Below, piece by piece: positions 24,494 through 33,517 of a stretch of DNA of 64,000 nucleotides. Source of the stretch: Flagellimonas myxillae (GTDB taxonomy: Bacteria; Bacteroidota; Bacteroidia; Flavobacteriales; Flavobacteriaceae). The stretch lies in NCBI RefSeq assembly GCF_023502235.1, contig NZ_JAMFLY010000001.1, positions 434,001 to 498,000 of the forward strand, given 5' to 3'. The position numbers were made by a program, and so were the translations under genes. The notes below the pieces were generated by a model. The model was not told where the DNA came from. It did not search any database and worked only from the letters and a program-made list of their open reading frames with translations. How positions within the stretch are numbered: the stretch's first letter is position 1; every line of letters begins with the position of its first letter.

Positions 24494-25054
24494 CTACTCC
24501 CGGATTACCTTGACCAGTCCATCGTTGCTTAATTTGATAATGGATGAAGGTGAAGGGTCTTTGTTTTCGTCCGGCAAATTTACCACATAGTCCACTCCTT
24601 TTAAAATTTCTGGGGAAATGTCCTTGAAAGATTTTGGTGTTGGAAAACCTGAAATGTTGGCTGAGGTGGAGACAATAGGTTTACCAAACTTATTGAGCAG
24701 GTATTGGCAGAATTTGTCGGAGGCCACACGAAACGCAATGGAGTCATCCGAGGCTATAAGATTGTGGGCAATACCTACAGGATGATCAAAGATTATCGTG
24801 GTTGGTTTTGTTGCTAGATCCATAATGTCATAAGCGGCATCGGGGACCTCCTTTACGTGCCTTTCCAACATGGCTTGATGCGCCACAAGGCAAATTAAGG
24901 CTTTACTGTCTTCCCGTTGTTTTAGGGCATATACCTTTTTTACCGCCTTGGGATTTGTGGCATCGCAACCAATGCCCCAAACGGTATCGGTAGGGTAGAG
25001 GATAAGACCTCCACTTTTTAATATTTCTTTGGCTTTGTTTATTTCCTCTTTCAT
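24494..25054 (-). CDS. L-threonylcarbamoyladenylate synthase (Sua5/YciO/YrdC family)
   Basis: 186 residues, a single YrdC domain without the Sua5 C-terminal part. The motif [20 protein letters not shown] (15-34) is the substrate-binding start, and [11 protein letters not shown] is the conserved later strand. It forms threonylcarbamoyl-AMP for the t6A base of tRNA. It precedes the CCA-type nucleotidyltransferase. TsaC and YciO types are hard to separate by eye. Confidence 0.88.
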   Translation of the reverse strand: MKEEINKAKEILKSGGLILYPTDTVWGIGCDATNPKAVKKVYALKQREDSKALICLVAHQAMLERHVKEVPDAAYDIMDLATKPTTIIFDHPVGIAHNLIASDDSIAFRVASDKFCQYLLNKFGKPIVSTSANISGFPTPKSFKDISPEILKGVDYVVNLPDENKDPSPSSIIKLSNDGLVKVIRE

Positions 25055-25063
25055 TGCGTGCTT

Positions 25064-25966
25064 TTAAGCAAACCCGGTAATGTACTTTTGATTTTTTGGA
25101 ATGGTTGGAAGTACCATATAGTCGCCCAAAATTTTGTTGTACTCATCAGGGTAAAAATCATTTCTACCATCTCCTGGATAAAAAGTCATTTCCCCAAACA
25201 GAATCCGGCCGTCCAAGTTATATAGATCTACCCGAACAAATGGAAAATCCTTAGAAAGTGTTCTGCAAATGTCAAGCATTTTCTCAAAATTCTTGGGTGG
25301 TTCCACTTGGTGGTCCATGGGTTTAAACCCTTTACGAGTGATGGGGATTTGTTCCCATTGGGTATTGTAATAACATCTTCGATGGTTAACGCCGCGGTCA
25401 ACATCCAGTTGAACAACCTTGGGGTTTCCTCCAAAACAAAAGAACTTAAAATCGTCAATTCCCTCTTTGTCCAATTCGGACAAAAATTCTTCCGCCACCA
25501 ATTTAGGACGTACGTCCTTGTAGGCCCATTCGAGTCCGCCCCTGTAATATTGGTTTCTTGAAAGCCATTTTCTAAAGAGGTATGATGCCTTTAACCGGTT
25601 TAAGGATGATTTATCTTTTACAATCAAATTGAAGTTATACCCATGGGCTCCTTTGATCACAAAACTATTCGGGAGACTGTCAATATTTACCTCAGACGCT
25701 TTGTAATAAACTCCAATTAACTTGTTTAAGTACTGTGCGCCTATTTTTTTTTCTACGAAGGACCTCACTTCATACTTATCGACCAATTGGTTAAGAATGG
25801 GATTTTTGTAATAGACCTTTAACCACTGTATCTTTTCATTGAATTCCACAGGATTTTGAAGGTTTAGTTTCTTGCCCGTGTAGTATTCGTAATATACTTT
25901 AACATAAAATGAAGGGGGCAAAAACTTCATTTTTTTGAGGAGACCGAGTACAATTTTCCTTAGCAT
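25064..25966 (-). CDS. ATP-grasp (TupA-like) glycan-associated protein
   Basis: 300 residues from the ATG at 25966; the open frame upstream runs into the divergent gene and is not used. A TATCTTTG promoter element 23 bases upstream supports this start. The pattern LNLQNPVEFNEKIQWLK..., VIKGAHGYNFNLIV and DFKFFCFGG is that of the TupA-like ATP-grasp family found in polysaccharide clusters, thought to join acidic groups to sugars. The metal/ATP region is VRVDLYNLDGRILFGEMTFYPG. It is divergent from a family-2 glycosyltransferase. Confidence 0.83.
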   Translation of the reverse strand: MLRKIVLGLLKKMKFLPPSFYVKVYYEYYTGKKLNLQNPVEFNEKIQWLKVYYKNPILNQLVDKYEVRSFVEKKIGAQYLNKLIGVYYKASEVNIDSLPNSFVIKGAHGYNFNLIVKDKSSLNRLKASYLFRKWLSRNQYYRGGLEWAYKDVRPKLVAEEFLSELDKEGIDDFKFFCFGGNPKVVQLDVDRGVNHRRCYYNTQWEQIPITRKGFKPMDHQVEPPKNFEKMLDICRTLSKDFPFVRVDLYNLDGRILFGEMTFYPGDGRNDFYPDEYNKILGDYMVLPTIPKNQKYITGFA

Positions 25967-25988
25967 TGAGGCTAAAATTAATGCAAGC

Positions 25989-26020
25989 CAAAGATATACA
26001 TAAAGACTTTTATATTTTTG
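25989..26020. promoter_or_regulatory. divergent -7 promoter elements
   Basis: TATCTTTG on the minus strand (25996-25989) and TATTTTTG on the plus strand (26013-26020) lie back to back in a 58-base gap. The plus element ends 4 bases before the ATG at 26025, so that transcript may be leaderless. Confidence 0.55.
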
Positions 26021-26024
26021 CCAG

Positions 26025-26858
26025 ATGAACCAAAGTGAAAAGGACATACCTAAAATATCCGTCATTGTAAGCACCTATAATTCCGAAGAGTGGTTAAAAA
26101 AGGTGTTATGGGGGTTTAATTGCCAGATTTTCAAACGCTTTGAAGTGGTGGTGGCCGATGATGGTTCGGGTCCAAAGACCAAGCAGTTGTTGGAAGATTT
26201 GTCCAAAGAGGTCTTTTATCCCATTGTTCACGTTTGGCAGGAAGACGATGGTTTTCAGAAATCCAGAATCCTCAATAAGGCAGTAGAGGCCTGCAGGGCC
26301 GATTATATAATTATGACAGATGGCGACTGCATCCCCAGGGAGGATTTTGTGGAGGTGCACTACATCAACAAGGAATCGGGCTTCTTTATTTCCGGGGGGT
26401 ACTATATGCTGCCCATGAATATCTCCAAGATGATCACTTTGGAGGACATTGAGCAGCAAAATTGCTTTAATATCAATTGGTTGAAGGACAAGGGTATTCC
26501 AAAAACCTTTAAGAACAACAAATTAACGGCAAGTGGATTTATATCCAAATTGTTGAATACCATTACACCAACAAATGCCAGTTGGAACGGTCACAATTCG
26601 TCCGGATGGAAACAGGACATACTCAATATCAATGGTTTTGACGAGCGCATGCAATATGGGGGGCAAGACCGTGAGTTGGGAGAACGCTTGTTCAATTTTG
26701 GAATTAAATCGAAACAATTGCGCTACAGCGCCGTATGCGTTCACCTAGATCATAAAAGAGGGTATAAAACTCCGGAATCCATAGCCAAAAATAAGGCTAT
26801 CAGGAGAGAGACAAGAACCAAAAAATTAGTTTGGAGCCATCACGGCATTACCAAATAG
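26025..26858 (+). CDS. family 2 glycosyltransferase
   Basis: 277 residues. The GT-A fold begins KISVIVSTYNSEEWL (10-24), with the nucleotide-binding VVADDGSG and the metal DxD as MTDGDC. The acceptor region NGFDERMQYGGQDRELGERL contains the conserved ED-like QD site. No membrane helices. Likely adds a sugar to a surface glycan. Its 3' end overlaps the convergent glycosyltransferase by 19 bases. Confidence 0.88.
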   Translation: MNQSEKDIPKISVIVSTYNSEEWLKKVLWGFNCQIFKRFEVVVADDGSGPKTKQLLEDLSKEVFYPIVHVWQEDDGFQKSRILNKAVEACRADYIIMTDGDCIPREDFVEVHYINKESGFFISGGYYMLPMNISKMITLEDIEQQNCFNINWLKDKGIPKTFKNNKLTASGFISKLLNTITPTNASWNGHNSSGWKQDILNINGFDERMQYGGQDRELGERLFNFGIKSKQLRYSAVCVHLDHKRGYKTPESIAKNKAIRRETRTKKLVWSHHGITK

Positions 26859-27643
26859 TAAGTAAGCTTATTTTTTTTCTCCAATCTTTTGAGTTCCCTA
26901 TAACGTTCCAATACGCCCAATGCGTTGAGGTAGGAAACAATAACGCCCCGTTTGCCATCCAAGAATCCCAATCGAATCACAAAATGGTTGAAGAATTTCC
27001 AAAGGGGCCTAAAGACCAATAAAAAGTAATTGAACTGCTTTTCCTTGTAGAATGCTTCCTTTGCCTTAAGTTGGCCATATCGTAGCATCTTGCCCTTGTA
27101 ATCCTCATAGTTCTTGTAGCAATAGTGCGTCAACCTTTCTTTTAGAATGCAAGATTTTCCATCCACTTCGAGCGCTTCGTGAACCAATTTCTTGTCGGTG
27201 AACTTGGCCTTACTTTTTCTAAAGAGTCGGTGATTTTTGTCCGTTTGCCACCCACTGAAGTTCAGACGTGTATTTTGGAACATGAATATGCGATAGAACC
27301 AATAGGCTTCACAGGCCTTAGGGTCATTGATTGTCGAAATAATCTCCCTTTGAAGTTTTTCACCCACCACTTCATCGGCATCCAAGAAAAGAATCCAATC
27401 ATTGGAGGCTTGTTTTAGGGCAAACGACTTTTGTGCGGTAAAGTTTTCAAAAGGATGTTGGATTACCTTCACTTTGGGATGATTTTGAAGGTATTCGTAG
27501 GTGCCATCCGTACTATATGAATCCACCACAAGGATTTCATCAGCGAATGCAACTGACTTTAAGCATCGCTCTATATATCCAATTTCATTGTAAGTGATGA
27601 CAAGTGCGGATAGCTTTTGCTTTGGGGTTAAAGATCCAGCCAT
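26840..27643 (-). CDS. family 2 glycosyltransferase, Kdo-transferase WaaE-like
   Basis: 267 residues. LSALVITYNEIGYIERCLKS (11-30) starts the GT-A fold. VVDSYSTDGTYEYL binds nucleotide, and WILFLDADE carries the DxD. The LAFADEILVVDS and FYRIFMFQNTRLNFSGW patterns are those of the LPS-core beta-glucosyltransferase (KdtX/WaaE) type. It is tail-to-tail with the preceding gene and shares 19 bases. A role in lipopolysaccharide core is likely but inferred. Confidence 0.85.
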   Translation of the reverse strand: MAGSLTPKQKLSALVITYNEIGYIERCLKSVAFADEILVVDSYSTDGTYEYLQNHPKVKVIQHPFENFTAQKSFALKQASNDWILFLDADEVVGEKLQREIISTINDPKACEAYWFYRIFMFQNTRLNFSGWQTDKNHRLFRKSKAKFTDKKLVHEALEVDGKSCILKERLTHYCYKNYEDYKGKMLRYGQLKAKEAFYKEKQFNYFLLVFRPLWKFFNHFVIRLGFLDGKRGVIVSYLNALGVLERYRELKRLEKKNKLTYYLVMP

Positions 27644-27708
27644 ATATTGGTACGAGGTTTGGTGATTACAAAACTATAACAAAATAATAACGAGAAAATT
27701 GTTTTAAA

Positions 27709-27725
27709 GTGTAATTTTCTTACAC
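27709..27725. promoter_or_regulatory. small palindrome in a 263-base gap
   Basis: GTGTAA-TTTTC-TTACAC, upstream of the glycosyltransferase on the minus strand and downstream of nothing on the plus. It is the only structure I see between 27644 and 27906. It could be an operator; evidence is thin. Confidence 0.25.
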
Positions 27726-27906
27726 CTAGCGGATTTACGAAATCCTTCAATTCCTCTATAAAATTTTAACAATGTAGGTGGTTTTGTATGAAGTAGATGA
27801 CAAAACTACAATAGGTTGCTTACTTCAATGAAAAAAAGATGTCACCCTTGAGGTTATTTATATTAACAGGACAGAAAAAGACAGCAAATGACCTAAAAAT
27901 ATGGAC

Positions 27907-28722
27907 TTAAACGGATACATCATGCTCCCTAAGTGCATTATTCAAGGAAGTTTTTTTGTCAGTACTTTCCTTTCTTTTCCCAATAATCAGGGCGCAAGGA
28001 ACTTGAAATTCCCCAGCAGCAAATTTTTTGGTATAACTCCCCGGAATTACCACGGATCGGGCAGGAACCCTTCCCTTGAGCTCAATGGGTTCCTCTCCAG
28101 TAACATCAATAATTTTTGTAGAAGCGGTAAGTACCACATTGGCACCAAGAACGGCTTCTCTTTCAACCCGGACCCCTTCAACAACGATACACCTGGAGCC
28201 GATAAAGGCATTGTCTTCAATAATCACTGGGGCGGCCTGCAAGGGTTCTAGGACCCCGCCAATTCCAACTCCTCCACTTAAATGGACATTCTTGCCAATT
28301 TGTGCGCAACTGCCCACGGTGGCCCAAGTATCTACCATGGTTCCTTCATCAACATAGGCACCAATATTTACATAGCTGGGCATTAATATGGTACCCGACG
28401 AAATATAAGCTCCATGTCTGGCCACGGCATGGGGTACCACCCGGACACCTTTTTCCTGGTAGCCTCTTTTTAAGGGGATTTTGTCGTGATATTCAAAGAT
28501 TCCTGCCTCCAGAACCTCCATTTTCTGGATAGGGAAATACAGGACTACAGCTTTTTTTACCCATTCATTGATTTGCCAACCGTCATTACTGGGTTCGGCA
28601 CAGCGCAATTGGCCCAGATCTATAAGATTGATCACTTCCCTGATGGCATTTTGGGTGCCCTCTTCCTTTAGCAATTCCCTGTTGTCCCAAGCGGCTTCAA
28701 TCAATGCTCTAAGCTGTGTCAT
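27907..28722 (-). CDS. dapD: tetrahydrodipicolinate N-succinyltransferase
   Basis: 271 residues from the ATG at 28722; a TTG nine bases upstream is less likely. It transfers succinate from succinyl-CoA to tetrahydrodipicolinate in lysine/diaminopimelate synthesis. The left-handed beta-helix hexapeptide repeats run from about 105 to 230 (SGTILMPSYVNIGAYVDEGT; GGVGIGGVLEPLQAAPVIIE). The substrate segment VVPHAVARHGAYI is intact. lysA of the same pathway is 21 kb away. Confidence 0.95.
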   Translation of the reverse strand: MTQLRALIEAAWDNRELLKEEGTQNAIREVINLIDLGQLRCAEPSNDGWQINEWVKKAVVLYFPIQKMEVLEAGIFEYHDKIPLKRGYQEKGVRVVPHAVARHGAYISSGTILMPSYVNIGAYVDEGTMVDTWATVGSCAQIGKNVHLSGGVGIGGVLEPLQAAPVIIEDNAFIGSRCIVVEGVRVEREAVLGANVVLTASTKIIDVTGEEPIELKGRVPARSVVIPGSYTKKFAAGEFQVPCALIIGKRKESTDKKTSLNNALREHDVSV

Positions 28723-28799
28723 ATTTTTCAAATTTTGACAAAGATAATGGCCTCATGAGAATAATCGCCCTTATTTTAATCGCATAACATTTTTAGGGT

Positions 28800-28807
28800 T
28801 ATTTTTG
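28800..28807 (+). promoter_or_regulatory. ruvX -7 promoter element
   Basis: TATTTTTG, 14 bases before the TTG start codon at 28822. Confidence 0.5.
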
Positions 28808-28821
28808 CCAAAAATTTAGAA

Positions 28822-29232
28822 TTGGCGAGAATTTTGGCTTTGGATTATGGGAAGGTTCGAACCGGCATTGCGGTCACGGACGAGCTTCAGCTTATAGCCT
28901 CTGGACTTACTACTGTGGAAACCAACGAGTTGATTGATTTTCTATCTGAATATCTCGAAAAGGAATCCGTGGAAAGGTTTGTGATAGGGCTTCCCAAGCA
29001 AATGGACAATAGTCCATCAGAATCCGAAGTGCTGATCCAAGAGTTTCTGAAGAAGTTGACTGGCCGTTTTCCATCCATTCCAGTGGAAAGACAGGATGAG
29101 CGGTTTACCTCTAAAATGGCAAAACAGTCGATGCTCCAGAGCGGAATGAAAAAGAAAAAACGCCAAGATAAAGCCTTGGTCGATGAAATAAGTGCGACCC
29201 TTATTTTACAGGCCTATCTAAACAGATTTTAG
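28822..29232 (+). CDS. ruvX: Holliday junction resolvase-like protein YqgF/RuvX
   Basis: 136 residues starting at TTG: no ATG or GTG exists between the upstream stop and the conserved N-terminus ARILALDYGKVRTGIAVTD, so TTG is the only good start. D8 and the later VDEISATLIL provide the RNase H-fold acidic residues, and RFVIGLPKQMDNSPSE is family-typical. Family members act in pre-16S rRNA processing or junction cleavage. It precedes def by 3 bases, so the two are co-transcribed. Confidence 0.93.
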   Translation: MARILALDYGKVRTGIAVTDELQLIASGLTTVETNELIDFLSEYLEKESVERFVIGLPKQMDNSPSESEVLIQEFLKKLTGRFPSIPVERQDERFTSKMAKQSMLQSGMKKKKRQDKALVDEISATLILQAYLNRF

Positions 29233-29235
29233 TTT

Positions 29236-29826
29236 ATGATTTTACCTATTGTAGCCTACGGGGATCCCGTTTTGCGTAAAGTAGCCAAAGATATCGACTC
29301 GGATTATCCCAAACTAACCGATTTGATCGCGAACATGTGGGAGACCATGTACAATGCCCATGGGGTTGGCCTTGCCGCCCCCCAGATTGGTTTACCAATC
29401 CGTATGTTTTTGGTCGATACTTCCCCATTTGCGGATGATGAGGATTTGGGACCAGAGGAGCAAGAGGCCTTAAAGGGCTTTAAAAAGGTCTTTATCAATG
29501 CAAAAATTGAAGAGGAAACCGGGGAAGAATGGGATTTTAATGAAGGCTGCCTGAGCATACCGGACATTCGGGAAGATGTAAAGCGTAAACCCCAGCTACG
29601 TATTAGCTATGTTGATGAGGATTTTAAACCCCAAACCGAGATCTATGATGGACTTTTGGCAAGGGTCATCCAGCATGAGTATGATCATATCGAGGGCGTA
29701 CTGTTCACCGATAAGCTTTCATCCCTCAAAAAACGACTTCTTAAAAACAGACTGGATAAAATATCCAAAGGAAAAATCAACGTGGACTACAAAATGAGGT
29801 TCCCGAACATCAAAAAAGGACGTTAA
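29236..29826 (+). CDS. def: peptide deformylase
   Basis: 196 residues. It removes the formyl group from nascent N-terminal methionine. All three metal motifs are present: GVGLAAPQ (43-50), EGCLS (103-107, C105) and HEYDH (147-151). A short acidic insertion (residues 66-77) is seen in other Bacteroidota enzymes. It follows ruvX by 3 bases. Confidence 0.97.
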   Translation: MILPIVAYGDPVLRKVAKDIDSDYPKLTDLIANMWETMYNAHGVGLAAPQIGLPIRMFLVDTSPFADDEDLGPEEQEALKGFKKVFINAKIEEETGEEWDFNEGCLSIPDIREDVKRKPQLRISYVDEDFKPQTEIYDGLLARVIQHEYDHIEGVLFTDKLSSLKKRLLKNRLDKISKGKINVDYKMRFPNIKKGR

Positions 29827-29852
29827 AAAAAATGCTGTTTGCTATAAAAGCA

Positions 29853-29860
29853 TAATTTTG
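29853..29860 (+). promoter_or_regulatory. DUF5606-gene -7 promoter element
   Basis: TAATTTTG, matching TAnnTTTG, 18 bases upstream of the ATG at 29879. Confidence 0.5.
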
Positions 29861-29878
29861 CGCGCATAAAACCAAAAT

Positions 29879-30313
29879 ATGGCACTGGACAAGATTTTAT
29901 CAATAGCAGGAAAACCTGGACTTTACAAACTTTTGACACAGACCCGTTCTGGATTTGTGGGCGAATCGCTCCTGGATGGAAAGCGGGTTACCGTGGGGAT
30001 GCGCAACAACGTAAGTGTGCTTTCCGAGATTGCCATATACACCTTGGAGGAAGAAGTTCCGTTAAAGGAAGTCTTCCAAAAAATCAAGGAAAAGGAAAAC
30101 GGTAAAAAAACCGCGATAAGCCACAAGGCTGAAAAAATTGCCTTGGAAGAGTATTTCTTCGAGGTTCTACCCAATTACGATGAGGACAGAGTGTATGCCA
30201 GCGACATCAAAAAAATAATTCAGTGGTACAACCTCTTGCTGGATAACAAAATCACCGACTTTACCGAGGCTAAGGAAGCAGAAGCCGATACCGCCGCTTC
30301 CGAAGAGGAATAA
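29879..30313 (+). CDS. DUF5606 protein
   Basis: 144 residues, cytoplasmic, no membrane segment. The N-terminal LDKILSIAGKPGLYKLLTQTRSGFVGESLLDGKR and the helical middle (VPLKEVFQKIKEKENG) are typical of DUF5606, a family I know mainly from Bacteroidota next to def. The C-terminus is acidic (EAKEAEADTAASEEE). Its stop abuts the stop of the convergent hexosaminidase gene with no gap. Function unknown. Confidence 0.8.
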   Translation: MALDKILSIAGKPGLYKLLTQTRSGFVGESLLDGKRVTVGMRNNVSVLSEIAIYTLEEEVPLKEVFQKIKEKENGKKTAISHKAEKIALEEYFFEVLPNYDEDRVYASDIKKIIQWYNLLLDNKITDFTEAKEAEADTAASEEE

Positions 30314-31897
30314 TCACTCTCCCCAATCCACCAATTTGGTTGGATAATATTTAATGTCCATTCGTTTCATGTAGGGAACCTGCTTGGCAAGACGTACCTT
30401 ATAGTCCTCCCAATCCCTGTTTTCCGCTCTGGACCAACCCAATTCTGCATATCCGATAACCCTTGGGAATGCCAAATACTCAAGTTCGGCGCTGTTGCTA
30501 ATGGTTTCGGACCAAAGTGGGGCCTCAATGCCCAATACACTTTCCTCAGGTAGATCTTTAATATAGGTCTTTGGATCCCAGTTGTATCCAACATCCACAG
30601 GAATCATCCCAGCCCAGGTCAATCCGTACTCCGAGATGGAATCATATTTCATGTCGAGGTACATTTTTTTCGCTGAGGAAACAATGATCTTAGATCCATT
30701 CTTTGCCGCATTGATAGCATCATGTGGTTCGTCGTTCCAGAGTTGGACCACACTGGATGGACTTATTTTGGCTTGCGCAATTTCGTTCCATCCAATAGCT
30801 TGCTTCCCGTGCTTGTGAACAATTTTTTCAACCTTTTCCACAAAGTGGATATAATCCTTCTTTTTGGTCACATGACTTTCATCGCCACCAATATGGAAAT
30901 AAGGGCCAGGGGTAATGGCCGCAATTTCCCGGATTACGTCGTCCAAGAATGCATAAACGGTATCTTTTCGGGTGTGGAAGGAGCTATATCCAACCAACAT
31001 ATCTGTTCTCACTCTGGGTTTATCCGCTTTTCCACCAGCGTGAAGGAAGGGATAACTTAGCGAGGCGGCATTGGTATGTCCGGGCATGTCGATTTCAGGT
31101 ATAATGATAATATGACGCTCCGCGGCATAAGCTACGAGTTCTTTGTAATCTTCTTGGGTGTAAAATCCTCCTTCACCCCCGCCTACTTCGGAAGCACCAC
31201 CGACTTCGGTAAGTTTTGGCCAGGATTTGATTTCTATTCGCCATCCTTGGTCGTCGGAAAGGTGTAAGTGCAGCGCATTGAACTTGTAGTACGCCAGTAT
31301 ATCCAAATATTTCTTGACCTCATCAACCGTAAAAAAGTGCCGGGCCACGTCCAACATGGAGGCGCGATACCCATATCTGGGTTCGTCCAGAACTTTTCCC
31401 GTAGGGATCAACCACAATGGGTGGTCCGTAAGGGTATCGTTGGTCTGCTCTGGAATAAGTTGTCTCAGCGTCTGGATTCCTCGAAAGGCGCCCGCTGCGG
31501 TTTTGGCATTGAGGAAAATGGAATCCTTTTTTACGTAAAGCTGGTAGGACTCTGGAGTGCTTAACTCCTCGCTATCCGATTGGTTAATGTACACCACCCG
31601 CTCCACTGGAGTATCGCCATCGGTAGGGTTTACCCCTAGGTCCAATCCCGTTTTCTTTTTTATTTTTTGGGACAAGAACTGGCCCACAGCTTCAAAATTT
31701 GCGTCTGTGGTACTCGTATAAATCGCTGTTTCCCCATCCAAGGCAAAAGCACTGTTTGTTGCAATGGTCTTTAGCGGTTTCGGAATCAGGGCCACTTGGG
31801 TCAGGTCCGTTTTTGGAAAATTGATTTCTTTCTTTTTGGGTTGGCAGGCGACCAAACTGATTATGGCCACAAAAACCAAAACAACACGTGAGATCAT
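30314..31897 (-). CDS. lipoprotein beta-N-acetylhexosaminidase, GH20
   Basis: 527 residues from the ATG at 31897, chosen because it gives a lipoprotein signal (lipobox cysteine C18 in LVAC). It cleaves terminal GlcNAc/GalNAc from glycans. The catalytic pair D339-E340 in HIGGDESH is intact, with HLHLSDDQGWRIEIK earlier and a GH20b-like N-domain (about 45-175). It is probably periplasmic-membrane or surface attached. The SGNH hydrolase gene ends only 2 bases before its start, so they form an operon. Confidence 0.93.
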   Translation of the reverse strand: MISRVVLVFVAIISLVACQPKKKEINFPKTDLTQVALIPKPLKTIATNSAFALDGETAIYTSTTDANFEAVGQFLSQKIKKKTGLDLGVNPTDGDTPVERVVYINQSDSEELSTPESYQLYVKKDSIFLNAKTAAGAFRGIQTLRQLIPEQTNDTLTDHPLWLIPTGKVLDEPRYGYRASMLDVARHFFTVDEVKKYLDILAYYKFNALHLHLSDDQGWRIEIKSWPKLTEVGGASEVGGGEGGFYTQEDYKELVAYAAERHIIIIPEIDMPGHTNAASLSYPFLHAGGKADKPRVRTDMLVGYSSFHTRKDTVYAFLDDVIREIAAITPGPYFHIGGDESHVTKKKDYIHFVEKVEKIVHKHGKQAIGWNEIAQAKISPSSVVQLWNDEPHDAINAAKNGSKIIVSSAKKMYLDMKYDSISEYGLTWAGMIPVDVGYNWDPKTYIKDLPEESVLGIEAPLWSETISNSAELEYLAFPRVIGYAELGWSRAENRDWEDYKVRLAKQVPYMKRMDIKYYPTKLVDWGE

Positions 31898-31899
31898 AT

Positions 31900-32571
31900 C
31901 TATAATGTATGGTTTATATAATTTTTTATTACCTCGTGCCAAAGGTCGTAACCTTTGGTGTTCATGTGGAGCCCATCTGAAATGAAAAGGTCCCGCTTAA
32001 GTTTTCTTTTAGCAAGCATAATGCTCCAAACATCAGCGTATCTAACCCCCGGTGTTTGGGAAGCCAACTTTCGAAGTCTTTTGTTGAAACGCATGTATTT
32101 GCGCTTTAAATGCCATCTGGCAATGCTGGGTTTGGCAGAGATGAGCACAATATCGATTTCTGGTGTATGGGTCTGGAGTACTTCCAAAATATCCTCTAGG
32201 GTACCAATGATGTTTCTAGGACTCTTTTTGGCATTGATATCATTATCCCCCTCGTAGATAAAAACCTGGGTAGGTTGGTAATCCAAGATCAATTCGTCCA
32301 AAAAATGTTCCAAATCCGAGGATTGTGATCCCCCAAAACCGGTGTTCAATATCTGTGTTTCTGGAAAACGTTGTTGCATGTTGTTCCACATTCTAATGCT
32401 CGAACTACCTGTAAATACTATGGTTGCTTTGGTGCTATCCCAAGCTTCTTTTGTAGTTTGCTGAATCTTTTTTACCTCATCCGAAAAAGGTAGTGTCTCT
32501 TGTCCCAAAGCAGTAGTGAAGAACAGTAAACCAAGGGTTAGGACAGAGAGAAATTTCATTTGGAGCTTCAT
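31900..32571 (-). CDS. exported SGNH/GDSL-family hydrolase
   Basis: 223 residues with a signal peptide to about 23 (ALGQ); an ATG four codons later is also possible. Catalytic serine in FTGSSSIRMW (S56). Block III appears as EGDNDI, and the D-x-x-H as SDGLHMN. The family removes acyl groups, often acetyl, from carbohydrates. Together with the GH20 enzyme directly downstream, it may deacetylate an amino-sugar glycan; substrate inferred only from context. Confidence 0.85.
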   Translation of the reverse strand: MKLQMKFLSVLTLGLLFFTTALGQETLPFSDEVKKIQQTTKEAWDSTKATIVFTGSSSIRMWNNMQQRFPETQILNTGFGGSQSSDLEHFLDELILDYQPTQVFIYEGDNDINAKKSPRNIIGTLEDILEVLQTHTPEIDIVLISAKPSIARWHLKRKYMRFNKRLRKLASQTPGVRYADVWSIMLAKRKLKRDLFISDGLHMNTKGYDLWHEVIKNYINHTL

Positions 32572-32675
32572 GATAACCTGAACTTGTTGATAAATAATTT
32601 AAAGTAGCCCAAAATTACCTAAAAACCAGTCTGCCTAAAAGTAAGGTCTTTGTACTTTTAGATAAAATTTTATAG

Positions 32676-33449
32676 ATGAATGCAAGATCTGAGCAGCTAA
32701 AGGCCATTGATAGACTGCTTACCATCATGGACGAACTTAGGGCAGAATGCCCCTGGGATAAAAAACAGACCATGAAGACCCTGAGGCACTTGACCATTGA
32801 GGAGACCTACGAATTGGGAGACGCGATTTTGGACAATGATCTGGAAGAAGTGAAAAAGGAATTGGGCGATCTTTTGCTGCACATTTTTTTCTATGCCAAA
32901 ATCGGCTCCGAAACAAAGGATTTTGATATCGCTGATGTAGCCAATGGTATTTCTGAAAAGCTCATCAACAGGCATCCACATATTTATGGGGATGTTAAAG
33001 TGAAGGACGAGGAAGAAGTAAAGCAAAACTGGGAAAACATCAAACTGCAGGAAGGAAAGAAAAGTGTTCTTGAAGGTGTTCCCAATAGCCTGCCCGCCCT
33101 GGTAAAAGCAAATAGAATCCAGGAAAAAGTGGCAGGCGTGGGCTTCGACTGGGAGCAGCCCGAACAGGTTTTTGAAAAGCTGAAGGAAGAACTTGCCGAA
33201 CTTCAGGACGAATTGGTTCAGGGCAATCCAGATCGGATTGAATCAGAATTTGGGGATGTACTATTTTCCATGGTCAATTACGCCCGCTTTTTGGACATTA
33301 ATCCAGAAAACGCCTTGGAACGTACCAACAAAAAATTCATAAAAAGGTTCCAGTATTTGGAGCAAAAAGCCAAGGCTTCGGGCAAGACCCTAAAGGAAAT
33401 GACCCTTGCCGAAATGGACGTGTTCTGGGAAGAGGCGAAACAGGTATAA
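32676..33449 (+). CDS. mazG: nucleoside triphosphate pyrophosphohydrolase MazG
   Basis: 257 residues with two tandem MazG domains. The signature ECPWDKKQTMKTLRHLTIEE (28-47) and EETYELGDAI hold the metal-binding E-x-x-E..E..D set; the second domain has ESEFGDVLFSMVNYAR. It hydrolyses NTPs to NMP and pyrophosphate. It stands between the SGNH gene (divergent) and the sulfatase gene, apparently by chance. Confidence 0.94.
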   Translation: MNARSEQLKAIDRLLTIMDELRAECPWDKKQTMKTLRHLTIEETYELGDAILDNDLEEVKKELGDLLLHIFFYAKIGSETKDFDIADVANGISEKLINRHPHIYGDVKVKDEEEVKQNWENIKLQEGKKSVLEGVPNSLPALVKANRIQEKVAGVGFDWEQPEQVFEKLKEELAELQDELVQGNPDRIESEFGDVLFSMVNYARFLDINPENALERTNKKFIKRFQYLEQKAKASGKTLKEMTLAEMDVFWEEAKQV

Positions 33450-33517
33450 TAGGATTTAGCTGTTTTTAGTCCACATTTTTCAATAGTTTTATAGCACTTC
33501 AAACCAAACATTGAAAA

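Noticed and set aside
25967..26074. N-terminal extension of the ATP-grasp protein
   Set aside because: It would overlap the divergent glycosyltransferase and its promoter; the ATG at 25966 has its own -7 element.
27644..27906. Small gene in the 263-base gap before dapD
   Set aside because: Frames are short and AT-rich with no start signal; only a small palindrome is visible.
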